Shown: one piece after another, positions 51,874-60,206 of the stretch
Position numbering within the stretch: position 1 is the stretch's first letter
Layout of the letters: the number at the start of each line of letters is the position of its first letter
Assembly (NCBI GenBank): GCA_016704535.1
Contig: JADIZZ010000003.1
Location: 496,001-560,000, forward strand
DNA from: Betaproteobacteria bacterium
GTDB taxonomy: Bacteria > Pseudomonadota > Gammaproteobacteria > Burkholderiales > Burkholderiaceae_C
Length of the DNA stretch: 64,000 nucleotides
Reading direction: 5' to 3'
The notes under the pieces: generated by a model
Seen by the model: the letters and a program-made list of their open reading frames with translations, nothing else
Databases searched by the model: none
What the model was told of the DNA's origin: nothing
Translations under genes and position numbers: made by a program

Positions 51874-53141
51874 CTGGGCGCACCCGTGCGCTGACCGCGG
51901 CAGCCCTGGTGCTGTGCGCTGGCGCGGCCCAGGCCGCCGAGCCGCTGCGGCTGCAGGCCTTCGGCGACCCTGCCGAGTTGAATGCGTACAAGGAACTGAT
52001 CGCCGCCTTCAAGGCGGCCACGCCGGGGGTCGACGTCGAGTTCATTCCCGTAGGCAAGCAGCGCGACCACATGGCCAAGCTGGCCACGGGTTTCTCGGGC
52101 GGCAAGCCGCCGGATCTGTTTCTCATCAACTTCCGGCGCTTCGGCCAGTTTGCCGCCAAAGGCGTGCTGGAACCGTTGGGCCCGGCGCTCACCGCGCGCG
52201 GCAAGTTCCGCGAAAGTGACTTCTACGAACAGGCCACCGAGGCCTTCCGCTTCGGTGGCCAGCTGATGTGCACGCCGCAGAACGTGTCCAGCCTGGTGAC
52301 CTACTACAACGTGGCGCTGTTCAAGCAGGCCGGCCTGCCGCTGCCCACGGCCAACTGGGACTGGCCCGCCTTCCTGCGTGCGGCCAAGGCGCTGACGCGC
52401 GACACCAATGGCGACGGCAAGACCGACGTCTACGGCCTGGGCTTCGAGCCCACGCTGATACGCCTGGTGCCCTTCGTCTGGCAGGCCGGCGGCGAGCTGG
52501 TCGATGACCTGGCTGCGCCCAAGCGCTTCACGCTGGACACGCCGGCCGCGCTGGAGGCGCTGGCCTTCGTACGCTCGTGGAGCACGTCCAAGGTGGTGCC
52601 GCCGCTGGTCGAGAACAAGAGCGAAGACCACGAGTCACGCTTCGCCCGCGGCGGCCTGGGCATGGTGCTGCACAGCCGCCGCTACACCGCCACGCTGCGC
52701 GGCGTGCCCAACCTCGACTGGGACGTGGCCCCGCTGCCGCGCCACAAGACGGCCGCCACCGTGCTGCACGCCGACGCCTACTGCATGGCCAAGGCCTCGG
52801 CCAACAAGGAGGCCGCGTTCCGCTTCGTCGAGTTCGCCCTGGGCGACGTCGGCGCCGGCATCGTGGCGCGTTCGGGCCGCACCGTGCCGGCCCGAAAGAG
52901 CGTGGCGAACGGCCCCGACTTCCTGGACGCCAGGCAGCGCCCGCGCTCGGCCCAGGTGTTCCTGGACTCCATCGCGCAGATCCGCCGCACGCCCAACATC
53001 GCGCAGTGGAACGAGATCGAGACGCGCGCCGAACCGCTGGTGGAGGACTGGTACTTCCACCCCGGCACGCCCAGGTCACCCCTGCAGCAGGACGTGACGA
53101 TGGCCACCGGCAACCTGATGGGGCGCTCCGCCCGGCCATGA
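51858..53141 (+). CDS. Carbohydrate ABC transporter substrate-binding protein
   Basis: 427 aa from ATG 51858 (Shine-Dalgarno AAGGGG) or ATG 51870. Cleavable signal ending in GAAQAAE. CUT1 binding-protein features: LRLQAFGDPAELNAYKELIAAFKAATPGVDVEFIPVGKQRDHMAKLATGFSGGKPPDLFLINFRR, then AYCMAKASANKEAAFRFVEFAL. It captures a sugar or polyol in the periplasm. Ligand is not identifiable. Confidence 0.92.
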   Translation: MVGTMTGRTRALTAAALVLCAGAAQAAEPLRLQAFGDPAELNAYKELIAAFKAATPGVDVEFIPVGKQRDHMAKLATGFSGGKPPDLFLINFRRFGQFAAKGVLEPLGPALTARGKFRESDFYEQATEAFRFGGQLMCTPQNVSSLVTYYNVALFKQAGLPLPTANWDWPAFLRAAKALTRDTNGDGKTDVYGLGFEPTLIRLVPFVWQAGGELVDDLAAPKRFTLDTPAALEALAFVRSWSTSKVVPPLVENKSEDHESRFARGGLGMVLHSRRYTATLRGVPNLDWDVAPLPRHKTAATVLHADAYCMAKASANKEAAFRFVEFALGDVGAGIVARSGRTVPARKSVANGPDFLDARQRPRSAQVFLDSIAQIRRTPNIAQWNEIETRAEPLVEDWYFHPGTPRSPLQQDVTMATGNLMGRSARP

Positions 53142-54322
53142 ACGCGATTCCGGGTCTGGAACTCAGGGGACTGAGCAAGCACTACGGTGGCAAGCCCGTC
53201 GTCGATGCGCTGAGCCTCACGGCGGCCGAAGGTGAGCTGCTGATCCTGGTCGGCCCCTCAGGCAGCGGCAAGTCGACGGCACTGCGCATGATCGCCGGCC
53301 TGACCGAAAGCGACAGCGGCGACGTGCTGGTGGCTGGCCGCAGCGTCGGCAAGCTGCCGCCGTCGGAACGAGACATCGCGATGGTGTTCCAGAGCTACGC
53401 GCTCTTCCCACACATGACTGTTGCGGAGAACCTGTCCTTCGGCATGCAGGCACGCAAGGTCGCGCCCGCGCACCTCGCGCAGCGCGTGCGCGAGGTGGCC
53501 GCCGTGCTGGGGCTGGCCGCCATGCTGGACCGCTACCCGCGCCAGCTCTCGGGCGGCGAGCGACAGCGCGTGGCGCTGGGCCGCGCCATGCTGCGCGAGC
53601 CCAAGCTTTTCCTGCTGGACGAGCCGCTGTCGAACCTGGACGCCCAACTGCGTGTGCAGACGCGGGCCGAGATCCTGCGCCTGCACCAGCGCCTGCAGAC
53701 CACCATGGTCTACGTCACGCACGACCAGATCGAGGCGCTGAGCCTGGGCGACCGCGTGGGCGTGCTGAGCGAAGGACGGCTCGAGGACATCGGCACACCG
53801 GAGACCATCTACCGCCGGCCGCGCACGCTGTTCGTGGCGCGCTTCGTCGGCAGCCCGCCCATGAACACCCTGCACGTGCAGGCCGCGCCGCCCGGCCACG
53901 TGCAATGGCTCGACACGCGCCTGCCGGTGTCGGCCGAACTGGCGGCGCAGCTGGGTGCGGCGGGCCGGCCGCTGGTGCTGGGCGTGCGGCCCGAGCACGT
54001 CTGCGTGCAGGGCTCGCGCTGGGCGCAGGGCCAGTGCGCTGGCGACCTGATCGAGGCCTCGGTCGAGGTGGCGGAGTACGCAGGCGACCAGGTCTTTGTT
54101 GAACTGCAGGTGAACAGCGCTGGCGCGGCCGGTGCCACCCAGACCTTGACCGCGCGCGTCGAGCCCGAGTTGGGCGCGCGCCGCGGCCAGGTGCTGCGGC
54201 TGTGGTTCGCACCCGACGCGGTGCACCTCTTCGATGCGCAGACCGGGCTGTCTCTGCTGCACGCGCCGGCCTGGGGCGGCGCAGCAGCGTCCACCGCGCC
54301 CGGCGTCCGAGGGGCCACCTGA
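53138..54322 (+). CDS. Sugar ABC transporter ATPase (MalK/UgpC-like)
   Basis: 394 aa from ATG 53138 (ATGA overlap). Walker A GPSGSGKST, signature LSGGERQRVALGRAM, Walker B LFLLDEPLSNLD, switch His (VTHDQIEALSLGD) and the C-terminal TOBE regulatory domain with LGVRPEHVCV are present. It powers uptake through the two permeases. The C-terminal regulatory fold is the UgpC/MalK type. Confidence 0.95.
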   Translation: MNAIPGLELRGLSKHYGGKPVVDALSLTAAEGELLILVGPSGSGKSTALRMIAGLTESDSGDVLVAGRSVGKLPPSERDIAMVFQSYALFPHMTVAENLSFGMQARKVAPAHLAQRVREVAAVLGLAAMLDRYPRQLSGGERQRVALGRAMLREPKLFLLDEPLSNLDAQLRVQTRAEILRLHQRLQTTMVYVTHDQIEALSLGDRVGVLSEGRLEDIGTPETIYRRPRTLFVARFVGSPPMNTLHVQAAPPGHVQWLDTRLPVSAELAAQLGAAGRPLVLGVRPEHVCVQGSRWAQGQCAGDLIEASVEVAEYAGDQVFVELQVNSAGAAGATQTLTARVEPELGARRGQVLRLWFAPDAVHLFDAQTGLSLLHAPAWGGAAASTAPGVRGAT

Positions 54323-55194
54323 TGCTGTCTTTCAGCCAGCGCGGCGCCTGGTGGCTGGCCAGCCCGCTCATCGCGGCCTCGGTGCTGATGGTGCTGGGCC
54401 CGGCGCTGGTCACGTTGCTCGTGGCCTTCACCGAGTACGACGCCCTGAGTGCGCCGGTGTTCACGGGCCTGGAGAACTTCCACACGCTGCGGGCCGACCC
54501 CCTGTTCTGGACCGCCCTGTCCAACAGCACGCTGATCGCCGCCATCGGCGGCCCGCTGCGCCTGGTGCTGGCGCTGGCGCTGGCGCTGCTGCTGGTGCAC
54601 GACCGGCGCGGCGTGCGCACCGCGCGCGCGGTGACCTACATGCCGTCGGTGGTGCCCGACGTGGCCTATGCGCTGCTGTGGTTGTGGATCCTGAACCCCG
54701 TGTTCGGGCCGCTCGGCCTGGGCTTGCGCGCGCTGGGCCTGCCGTCGGACGAGTGGCTGCTCAGCCCCACCGGCGCACGCCTGTCCATCGTGCTGCTGGG
54801 CCTGTTCCAGATCGGCGAGGTCTACGTGGTGCTGCTTGCCGCCAGGCGCGAACTGCCTGCCGAGCTCTACGAACTGTGCGAGATGGAAGGCGTCTCGCCC
54901 TGGTGGGTGTTCCGCAAGGTGACCTTGCCCATGCTGCTGCCCACGCTCGTGTTCCTGGCTGCGCGCGACGTGGCCTGGAGCCTGCAGTTCAGCTTCGTGC
55001 CGGCGCTGGTGATCACCAAGGGCGGGCCCAACTTCGCCACGCTGTTCCTGCCGCTGTACGTTTACCAGAACGGCTTCGAGTATCTGCGCTTCGGCTACGC
55101 GGCCGCCATCTCGGTGGCGATGTTCGTGCTGACCGGGGCGATGGTGTGGGTGCAGTGGCTGGTGCTGCGGCGCTGGCAGCGGCAGAACACCTGA
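54322..55194 (+). CDS. CUT1 sugar ABC transporter permease (MalF/UgpA-like)
   Basis: 290 aa. Six helices, PSVVPDVAYALLWLWILNPVFG and the EAA-like loop ELYELCEMEGVSPWWVFRKVTLPMLLPTLVFLAARD. The ATPase stop overlaps its ATG (TGATG). It completes the importer. No regulator or catabolic gene follows it, so the sugar remains unknown. Confidence 0.92.
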   Translation: MLSFSQRGAWWLASPLIAASVLMVLGPALVTLLVAFTEYDALSAPVFTGLENFHTLRADPLFWTALSNSTLIAAIGGPLRLVLALALALLLVHDRRGVRTARAVTYMPSVVPDVAYALLWLWILNPVFGPLGLGLRALGLPSDEWLLSPTGARLSIVLLGLFQIGEVYVVLLAARRELPAELYELCEMEGVSPWWVFRKVTLPMLLPTLVFLAARDVAWSLQFSFVPALVITKGGPNFATLFLPLYVYQNGFEYLRFGYAAAISVAMFVLTGAMVWVQWLVLRRWQRQNT

Positions 55195-55219
55195 GGGTGC
55201 CGTCGAGCGACGCGCGGCG

Positions 55220-55672
55220 TCAGGGCCGTGCCAACTCGAGCTTCACCACTGACCCGGACTTGTCGGTCAGTTGACCCGTCATGCGTTCGGGGCCGGTCAG
55301 CGTGGCGGTCAGTACGACCCTCTCGCCATGGTCGTAGGTGAGCTCCAGGGTCAAGGTGGGGGCGCGGAACTGTCCCGCTGCCCGCAGCGTGCCGGTTGAA
55401 AGCGTGCCGCGGGTGTAGGTGCCGCTGCCGGTGACGGCGCCCGCCTCGCTGGCCAGGCTCAGGCTCAGCGTGCTGCCCATGCCGTCAGAGTAGGCATGCC
55501 ATGCACCGTCGATGGTGGCCGGCTCATTGGGCATGGCCACGACCCCGGTGCCGCCGCACGCCCAGCACCCTGAAGCGATGATCACGCCGGCCCAAAGCAG
55601 CCTCGCGCGCCTCACGCCAAAAGGCGCGACCCCGACCCGGGGTCCTGGCCGCACGTGTGCGCTCATGTGCAT
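55220..55672 (-). CDS. Small lipoprotein-like hypothetical
   Basis: 150 aa. IIASGCWACGG near residue 35 resembles a lipobox. The mature part has a beta-rich pattern (WHAYSDGMGSTLSLSLASEAGAVTGSGTYTRGT...LTYDHGERVVLTATLTG). No family recognised. ATG 55672 with another ATG six bases on. Convergent with the transporter operon, divergent from nothing nearby. Confidence 0.55.
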   Translation of the reverse strand: MHMSAHVRPGPRVGVAPFGVRRARLLWAGVIIASGCWACGGTGVVAMPNEPATIDGAWHAYSDGMGSTLSLSLASEAGAVTGSGTYTRGTLSTGTLRAAGQFRAPTLTLELTYDHGERVVLTATLTGPERMTGQLTDKSGSVVKLELARP

Positions 55673-55711
55673 TAGTCGCCTGGGGCGCCCGGGCCTCGAA
55701 CCCAGGGCGTC

Positions 55712-56309
55712 TCAGCGCTCGATCGCCGGCGTCGCCGCACGGCGCCGGCTGGCACCTGCGGCCGTCAGGGCGAGTGCGACAAGCGCCAGCGTGGCGGGCT
55801 CGGGTACGCTGCCACCACCGCCAGGAGCGCGGTCAATGGTGATCGACGCCCTGCCTGCGAACCGGTTGTCGAAGAAGATGTCGTCAAGGCTTGAGTTACC
55901 CAACAGCGCGTCGCCAAACGACAGGTTGGCGACCCCGACAGCCATGGCCTTGAACGAGATCGTTGCCAGAATGCCATCCCCATCCACGCCCAACAGCCCG
56001 GACAGGCTGGAAAACATCGTGGTGATGGAGCCCAGCGTGTTGTCGATCGTGCCGGCGCCGAAGGTCGTCCCGCGCCAAGGAAGTTTCCCTCGGTCACGCC
56101 AGTGGCGTTCAACAGCTCGGCCGGTGCAAAGAACGTATCCAGCTGCCAGCTATAGAGGTCGGTGACGCTTTCGATCCTGATGTCAACGGTCACCGTCTGT
56201 CCCACCGTGACGTTGTTCGACGAGGGATGAAGCTCAGCACGGGCGACGCATGCGCGCCCACGAGGCCGCCGAGCAGCAGCGCCGAGGCTGCGATGAATTT
56301 TCGGATCAT
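55712..56309 (-). pseudogene. PEP-CTERM anchored cohesin-like protein, frameshifted twice
   Basis: Three reading frames join to one protein: a signal peptide (MIRKFIAASALLLGG...AHAS), a cohesin-like body (VTVGQTVTVDIRIESVTDLYSWQLDTFFAPAELL...GTIDNTLGSITTMF...LATISFKAMAVG) and a C-terminal PEP-CTERM tag (VPEPATLALVALAL..ASRRR). Frame changes near 56225 and 56085 each need one extra base. With both restored the length is 200 codons exactly. A GGAG Shine-Dalgarno precedes ATG 56309, 23 bases after the dockerin gene. Sequencing error or real decay; not decided. Confidence 0.7.
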
Positions 56310-56332
56310 TTGCTTTACTCCAGTTCGAATGG

Positions 56333-58903
56333 TCAGGGGCAGGACGTGCCGGCGGGCAATTGGCGCGTGATCATGCTCAGGTCGCGAATATTGATCACGT
56401 TGTCGCTGTTCAGGTCTGCCTGCACGTTGAAGCCGACGTCGCCGATCTTCTTGCCCATCGCCGCCTTGACGATGCTCACGTCGCTGCAGTTGACGGCGGC
56501 GTCGTTGTTGATGTCGAAGTTCGACAGCATGAAGGCACCCCGGCCGTGGGTGAAGGCCACCAGCTTGCCGCCGCGCGCGACCAGGTCGAAGACCGGCACG
56601 TTGGGCATGCCCACCCCTGGGCCCCAATGCGCCCAGGTGGCACCGGCGTCGGGTGACACCCAGACACCGAAGTCGCTGCCGGCGTACATCCGGTTGGACG
56701 TGACCGGGTCGAAGACGACGGCGTTGATGGAAACGTCGACCGGCACGCTGCGGTTGGTCCAGGCCGGGACGGCGGCGGTGAAGTTGGCGGTGCAGTACAG
56801 GTTGGCCGGCGCCCCCCCTGTGAAGCCCGTGATGCCGACACACACCCCGTTGTTGTTGTTCGGGTCGAAGGCGATCGATGAAATGGGCCGGTTGGGCACC
56901 TGGTTGCCCACGTCTCTTTCGACGAAATCGGCCGGAAACAACCCGCCCGTGGTGCTGATGCGAATCTCGCCGTTTTCGTGTGCGGCACCAATGGTGTTGC
57001 AGTTGTTGCCGAAGGCGATGGCACTGCCTGGGGTGGCCGGCGTAAAGATGAAGCCGCCGTTGCTCCAGAGCGAGCCGGCTGGTCCGCCAAAGAAGTCAGT
57101 CGTGCGGTTCACCCGGCTGCCGTTAAGCACGACCGTGCCGGGCGACGACGGGCATTCGCGCATCTTGCCGATGAAAGGTGGCACGCCGCCGTAATTGCCT
57201 TTCACCCCAACGAAGGTTGTGCCGCCGTTGGTGGACCGGGCCACGCCCTGGTTCTGCGATGACACCCCGATGTTGTTGTTGGTGCTGGCAATGTTGCCGG
57301 CACCGTCGCCACCAAAGACCAGCGGCCAGGCATTGCTTCCGGTGCGCTTGTGGCTGCCATTGTCCTGCGAGCCACCCAGCATCACCGTGGTGTCGGGCGA
57401 GACCGATCCCTCGTAGTACTGTGCCGTGGCCAGCGTGTTGTTGTGCACCGCCCAGGGGCCAGTACCGTCGGTGGTGGTGCTCCACACGCCACCGTCGTTG
57501 CCGATGATCAGGCGCGAACCGGCCCAGGCCGAGGCGTGCTGGTCGACGTGGATGCCGTTGTTGCGGTCTGCCGGCAACGCCGTCTGGCTGACCTCGGTCC
57601 AGACGTTGGACAACCTCTCGTAGCGCCAAACCGGAATGCCGCCGAAGAACAGCATGTTCTCGTCGGTGGGCTTCACGGTCAGCGTCATGTTGTACCAGCA
57701 CTGCTGGGACGCCTGGTTGAACGCCTTGTCGAACGCACAGGGGCCCAGCGTGCCGGTGCCGTTGTCCGTGAGGGCCAGGCTGATCTGCGTCCAGGTGGGC
57801 ACGGGATCCCAGACATTGGCCGTGGTCCACAGGCCGAACATGCCGGCGGTCGCCGAATTGCTGACAGCCACATAGGCACGGTTCGGGTTCGACGGCGCCA
57901 GCACGACTTCGGTGCGGTCGGTGGACCCCGACAGGCTGGTCCACGGACCAGGCACGGTGGCCCAGGTCTGTCCGCCGTCCGCCGAGCGCTGCAACGCGGT
58001 GGTGACGTCGGTGCCGAAGCCCAGGCCGGCCAACTGCTGCGCGAAGTTGGCTGGGTGGGGGGCAATGGAGATGCCGTCGGAGGTGAGTGTTCTCACCCAG
58101 TTGACACCGCCGTCTGTCGACCGCCACAGCCCACGCGCGCCAAAGCCGGGGGGCCGCGTGGTCGGCCGGCCGAAGATGCCCAGCGAGGTTGCAGCAACCA
58201 GGATGTTCGGGTTCGACGGGTCGACCCGGAGCTCCGCGAAGGCTGTGCCCTTGATGAACGTGCCCACCGCCAGCTGCTTCCAGTTCACACCGCCGTCGGT
58301 CGACTTGAGCACACCCTCGCCGCCGAACGACACCGCCGAGAACGTGGCCTCGCCGGTGCCCACGTAGATGATGTTCGGGTTGCTCGGCGCATACGCGACG
58401 GCGCCGACTGCCATCGTGGGTGCAGCGTCCGTCAGGGCGACGAAGTTGACGCCACCATCCTTGGTTTCCCATACGCCGCCGCTGGCCGTGCCGACCAGCC
58501 ACCGGTTGTTGTTGGTCGGGTGCACGGCCAGTGCCGAGACCCGGCCGCTCATGGGCCGGGTGGTCAGCGCATTGCCGATCTGCCCGCCAGTGATGGGCTG
58601 CGGCCCGATCTGCGTCCAGCGCGAATTCAGCACGTAGGGGAACGGTGTTGCCGCCGCCGTTGCCGCGGCAATCTGCGGCAGCACCCGGACGCCCGGCGCT
58701 TCGGGAAACGAACCGTCCGGGTTTGCACGCAGACGGTAGTTGTAGAGAAAGCGCTGGATCGGCTTGCTGTTGATCTGCCGTTCGGTCAGACCCAGGTCCT
58801 TGAGGATGTCCGGCACGGGAAGTGGCGCATCTTGCTGCGCCATGGCCACCGAAGCACCTAGCAAGAAGACAAGTGACGCTGAGACTTTGTAACGACGGCT
58901 CAT
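56333..58903 (-). CDS. Secreted BNR/sortilin-type repeat protein with C-terminal dockerin
   Basis: 856 aa from ATG 58903, Shine-Dalgarno GAGGA. Cleavable signal ending in AMAQQ. The body is built of Asp/Trp-box repeats (GGVWETKDGGVNF, GVLKSTDGGVNWKQL, GLWRSTDGGVNWVRTL, RSADGGQTWATV), the beta-propeller type seen in exo-sialidases and sortilin-like proteins. The last 60 residues hold two calcium-loop dockerin repeats (DINNDAAVNCSDV and DLNSDNVINIRDL). Coupled to the PEP-CTERM cohesin-like gene downstream. Confidence 0.8.
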   Translation of the reverse strand: MSRRYKVSASLVFLLGASVAMAQQDAPLPVPDILKDLGLTERQINSKPIQRFLYNYRLRANPDGSFPEAPGVRVLPQIAAATAAATPFPYVLNSRWTQIGPQPITGGQIGNALTTRPMSGRVSALAVHPTNNNRWLVGTASGGVWETKDGGVNFVALTDAAPTMAVGAVAYAPSNPNIIYVGTGEATFSAVSFGGEGVLKSTDGGVNWKQLAVGTFIKGTAFAELRVDPSNPNILVAATSLGIFGRPTTRPPGFGARGLWRSTDGGVNWVRTLTSDGISIAPHPANFAQQLAGLGFGTDVTTALQRSADGGQTWATVPGPWTSLSGSTDRTEVVLAPSNPNRAYVAVSNSATAGMFGLWTTANVWDPVPTWTQISLALTDNGTGTLGPCAFDKAFNQASQQCWYNMTLTVKPTDENMLFFGGIPVWRYERLSNVWTEVSQTALPADRNNGIHVDQHASAWAGSRLIIGNDGGVWSTTTDGTGPWAVHNNTLATAQYYEGSVSPDTTVMLGGSQDNGSHKRTGSNAWPLVFGGDGAGNIASTNNNIGVSSQNQGVARSTNGGTTFVGVKGNYGGVPPFIGKMRECPSSPGTVVLNGSRVNRTTDFFGGPAGSLWSNGGFIFTPATPGSAIAFGNNCNTIGAAHENGEIRISTTGGLFPADFVERDVGNQVPNRPISSIAFDPNNNNGVCVGITGFTGGAPANLYCTANFTAAVPAWTNRSVPVDVSINAVVFDPVTSNRMYAGSDFGVWVSPDAGATWAHWGPGVGMPNVPVFDLVARGGKLVAFTHGRGAFMLSNFDINNDAAVNCSDVSIVKAAMGKKIGDVGFNVQADLNSDNVINIRDLSMITRQLPAGTSCP

Positions 58904-59199
58904 GTGTTTTCCTCGCTGGGTGCGTTGTGAAGACCAATTGGCAATTGACGACAGGTGCGGGGGCCCCAGTGCCCAAGTGCGCCGCGCCAGTTGTTGGCCG
59001 GCTCCTAATGCACGTTTCGAGCCAAGTGATGTGAGGGGTGGTGAAAATCTGAAACACATCAACAGGTTGCGAAAGTTCCCCCGAACCGCACCACACCTGC
59101 ATGCGGCGCCGGTGTAAAGCGCGCCGACAGCCGTTCAATCCGGTCGGTGCGCGGGATTGTTCCGAAACTGCGGGGAAACCCGAAACTCGTGAAAGAGGG
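58904..59199. other. Upstream region of the dockerin gene
   Basis: About 296 bases between the divergently spaced dockerin and GspC-like genes, AT-richer than surroundings. A double AATTG motif (ACCAATTGGCAATTGACG, 58932-58949) forms a partial palindrome and may be an operator. No gene is seen. Confidence 0.4.
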
Positions 59200-59826
59200 T
59201 CAAGGCACTTGAGCAGTGCCTGCCGCATTCGCCGGCGCCATGTCGGACGGGTTGTTCAGCAGCACGTTCGGAGCGACGTCTGGCTCAGTGCCGTCGTTTG
59301 CCATGGGCTGAGGCGCGGCCAGGCGCTGGACGGGGCGCGCGAGGGGCGACAAAGACCTGCCCGCTTGATGCGCTGGTGGGCTGGCAGCACCCGCGGTAGG
59401 CGGTTCCGCGAGCGCCAAGGTGAAAGCCGCAGGACCGCCTCGCGGGCCGACGGATGCACCGCGGTGGTGGATCTCCAGGAGCACGGCGTCCGACTCCACG
59501 GCCTCACCCAGCCGGTAGGCACGCGCTGGCTGGTCGTCGACCTGAATCAGCGCCACCGCGTGGCCGTCCATCGTCATGTTCGTCGAGATGACGCCTATGA
59601 GTCGCAAGCGCGAATCCCTTGCCGGCGCCGGAGTGACTTCAACCGTCTGCGGCGCTGGGTCGGCACCCAGCAGGCGCGTCAAGTCTCCTTTCAGACTCGC
59701 GGCCGACGACGGGCTGGCTGCCACGGGCGGCAACTCTCGCGGGCCCTCGAACAGCTTCAGGCCCCAGAACCCCGTGCTGCCGGCGACGGTGATCCAGATC
59801 GCAAAAGAAGCCCACCGTGAAGCCAT
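59200..59826 (-). CDS. GspC/PulC-like type II secretion protein
   Basis: 208 aa: one N-terminal transmembrane helix and an HR-like domain (DSRLRLIGVISTNMTMDGHAVALIQVDDQPARAYRLGEAVESDAVLLEIHHRGASV). GspC links the inner-membrane platform to the secretin. The rest of the Gsp operon is absent, so it is an orphan. The Pro/Ala tail after residue 140 is unusual. It could help export the dockerin protein but no evidence shows that. Confidence 0.72.
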   Translation of the reverse strand: MASRWASFAIWITVAGSTGFWGLKLFEGPRELPPVAASPSSAASLKGDLTRLLGADPAPQTVEVTPAPARDSRLRLIGVISTNMTMDGHAVALIQVDDQPARAYRLGEAVESDAVLLEIHHRGASVGPRGGPAAFTLALAEPPTAGAASPPAHQAGRSLSPLARPVQRLAAPQPMANDGTEPDVAPNVLLNNPSDMAPANAAGTAQVP

Positions 59827-59888
59827 GTCGGGATTGTGCTGGAACGCTGTTCAGCTCAGGCCGGGGAGGTGTCTATCGATCAAGCTCT

Positions 59889-59908
59889 CACTTGCCGCGC
59901 GGCAAGTG
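59889..59908. repeat. 20-bp perfect palindrome
   Basis: CACTTGCCGC and its reverse complement meet head to head here, next to the transposase relic. Possible hairpin or protein-binding site. Confidence 0.6.
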
Positions 59909-59931
59909 CGGGGCTGGCCACCGGCCCGCCT

Positions 59932-60190
59932 GGGCACCCATGCGCTGTGCCGCAAGCCCACCTCGAGCAAGCGGCACCCGGCGCATCCAGTGTTCCCGTG
60001 CCTGCTGCAAAGCCTGGCCGTCGGGCGTGCCAACCAGGTCTGGGCGCTGGACATCACCAGCTTGCCGATGGCACGCGGCTGGGTTTACCTGGAGGCGGTG
60101 GCTGGCATGGGCCAGCCGCCAGGTGCCGGCGCACAGCATGTCGGACATGATCTACTTCGCAGCAGTGCCTGCGCCGCAGGAGGCTGCCTG
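59932..60190 (+). mobile_element. IS3 family transposase OrfB fragment, frameshifted
   Basis: The frame reads CRKPTSSKRHPAHPVFPCLL...NQVWALDITSLPMARGWVYLEAV, the catalytic-core start of IS3-family OrfB (DDE Asp in ALDIT), then shifts frame to LAWASRQVPAHSMSD. The rest of the element is missing. It marks past transposition at the right edge of the putative island, adjacent to dusA. Confidence 0.75.
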
Positions 60191-60206
60191 ATAGATTGAA
60201 GTCCAT

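Noticed and set aside
57123..59228. A 701-codon minus frame overlapping the dockerin gene
   Set aside because: Same region in another frame; the dockerin frame has signal peptide, Asp-box repeats and a Shine-Dalgarno, this one does not.
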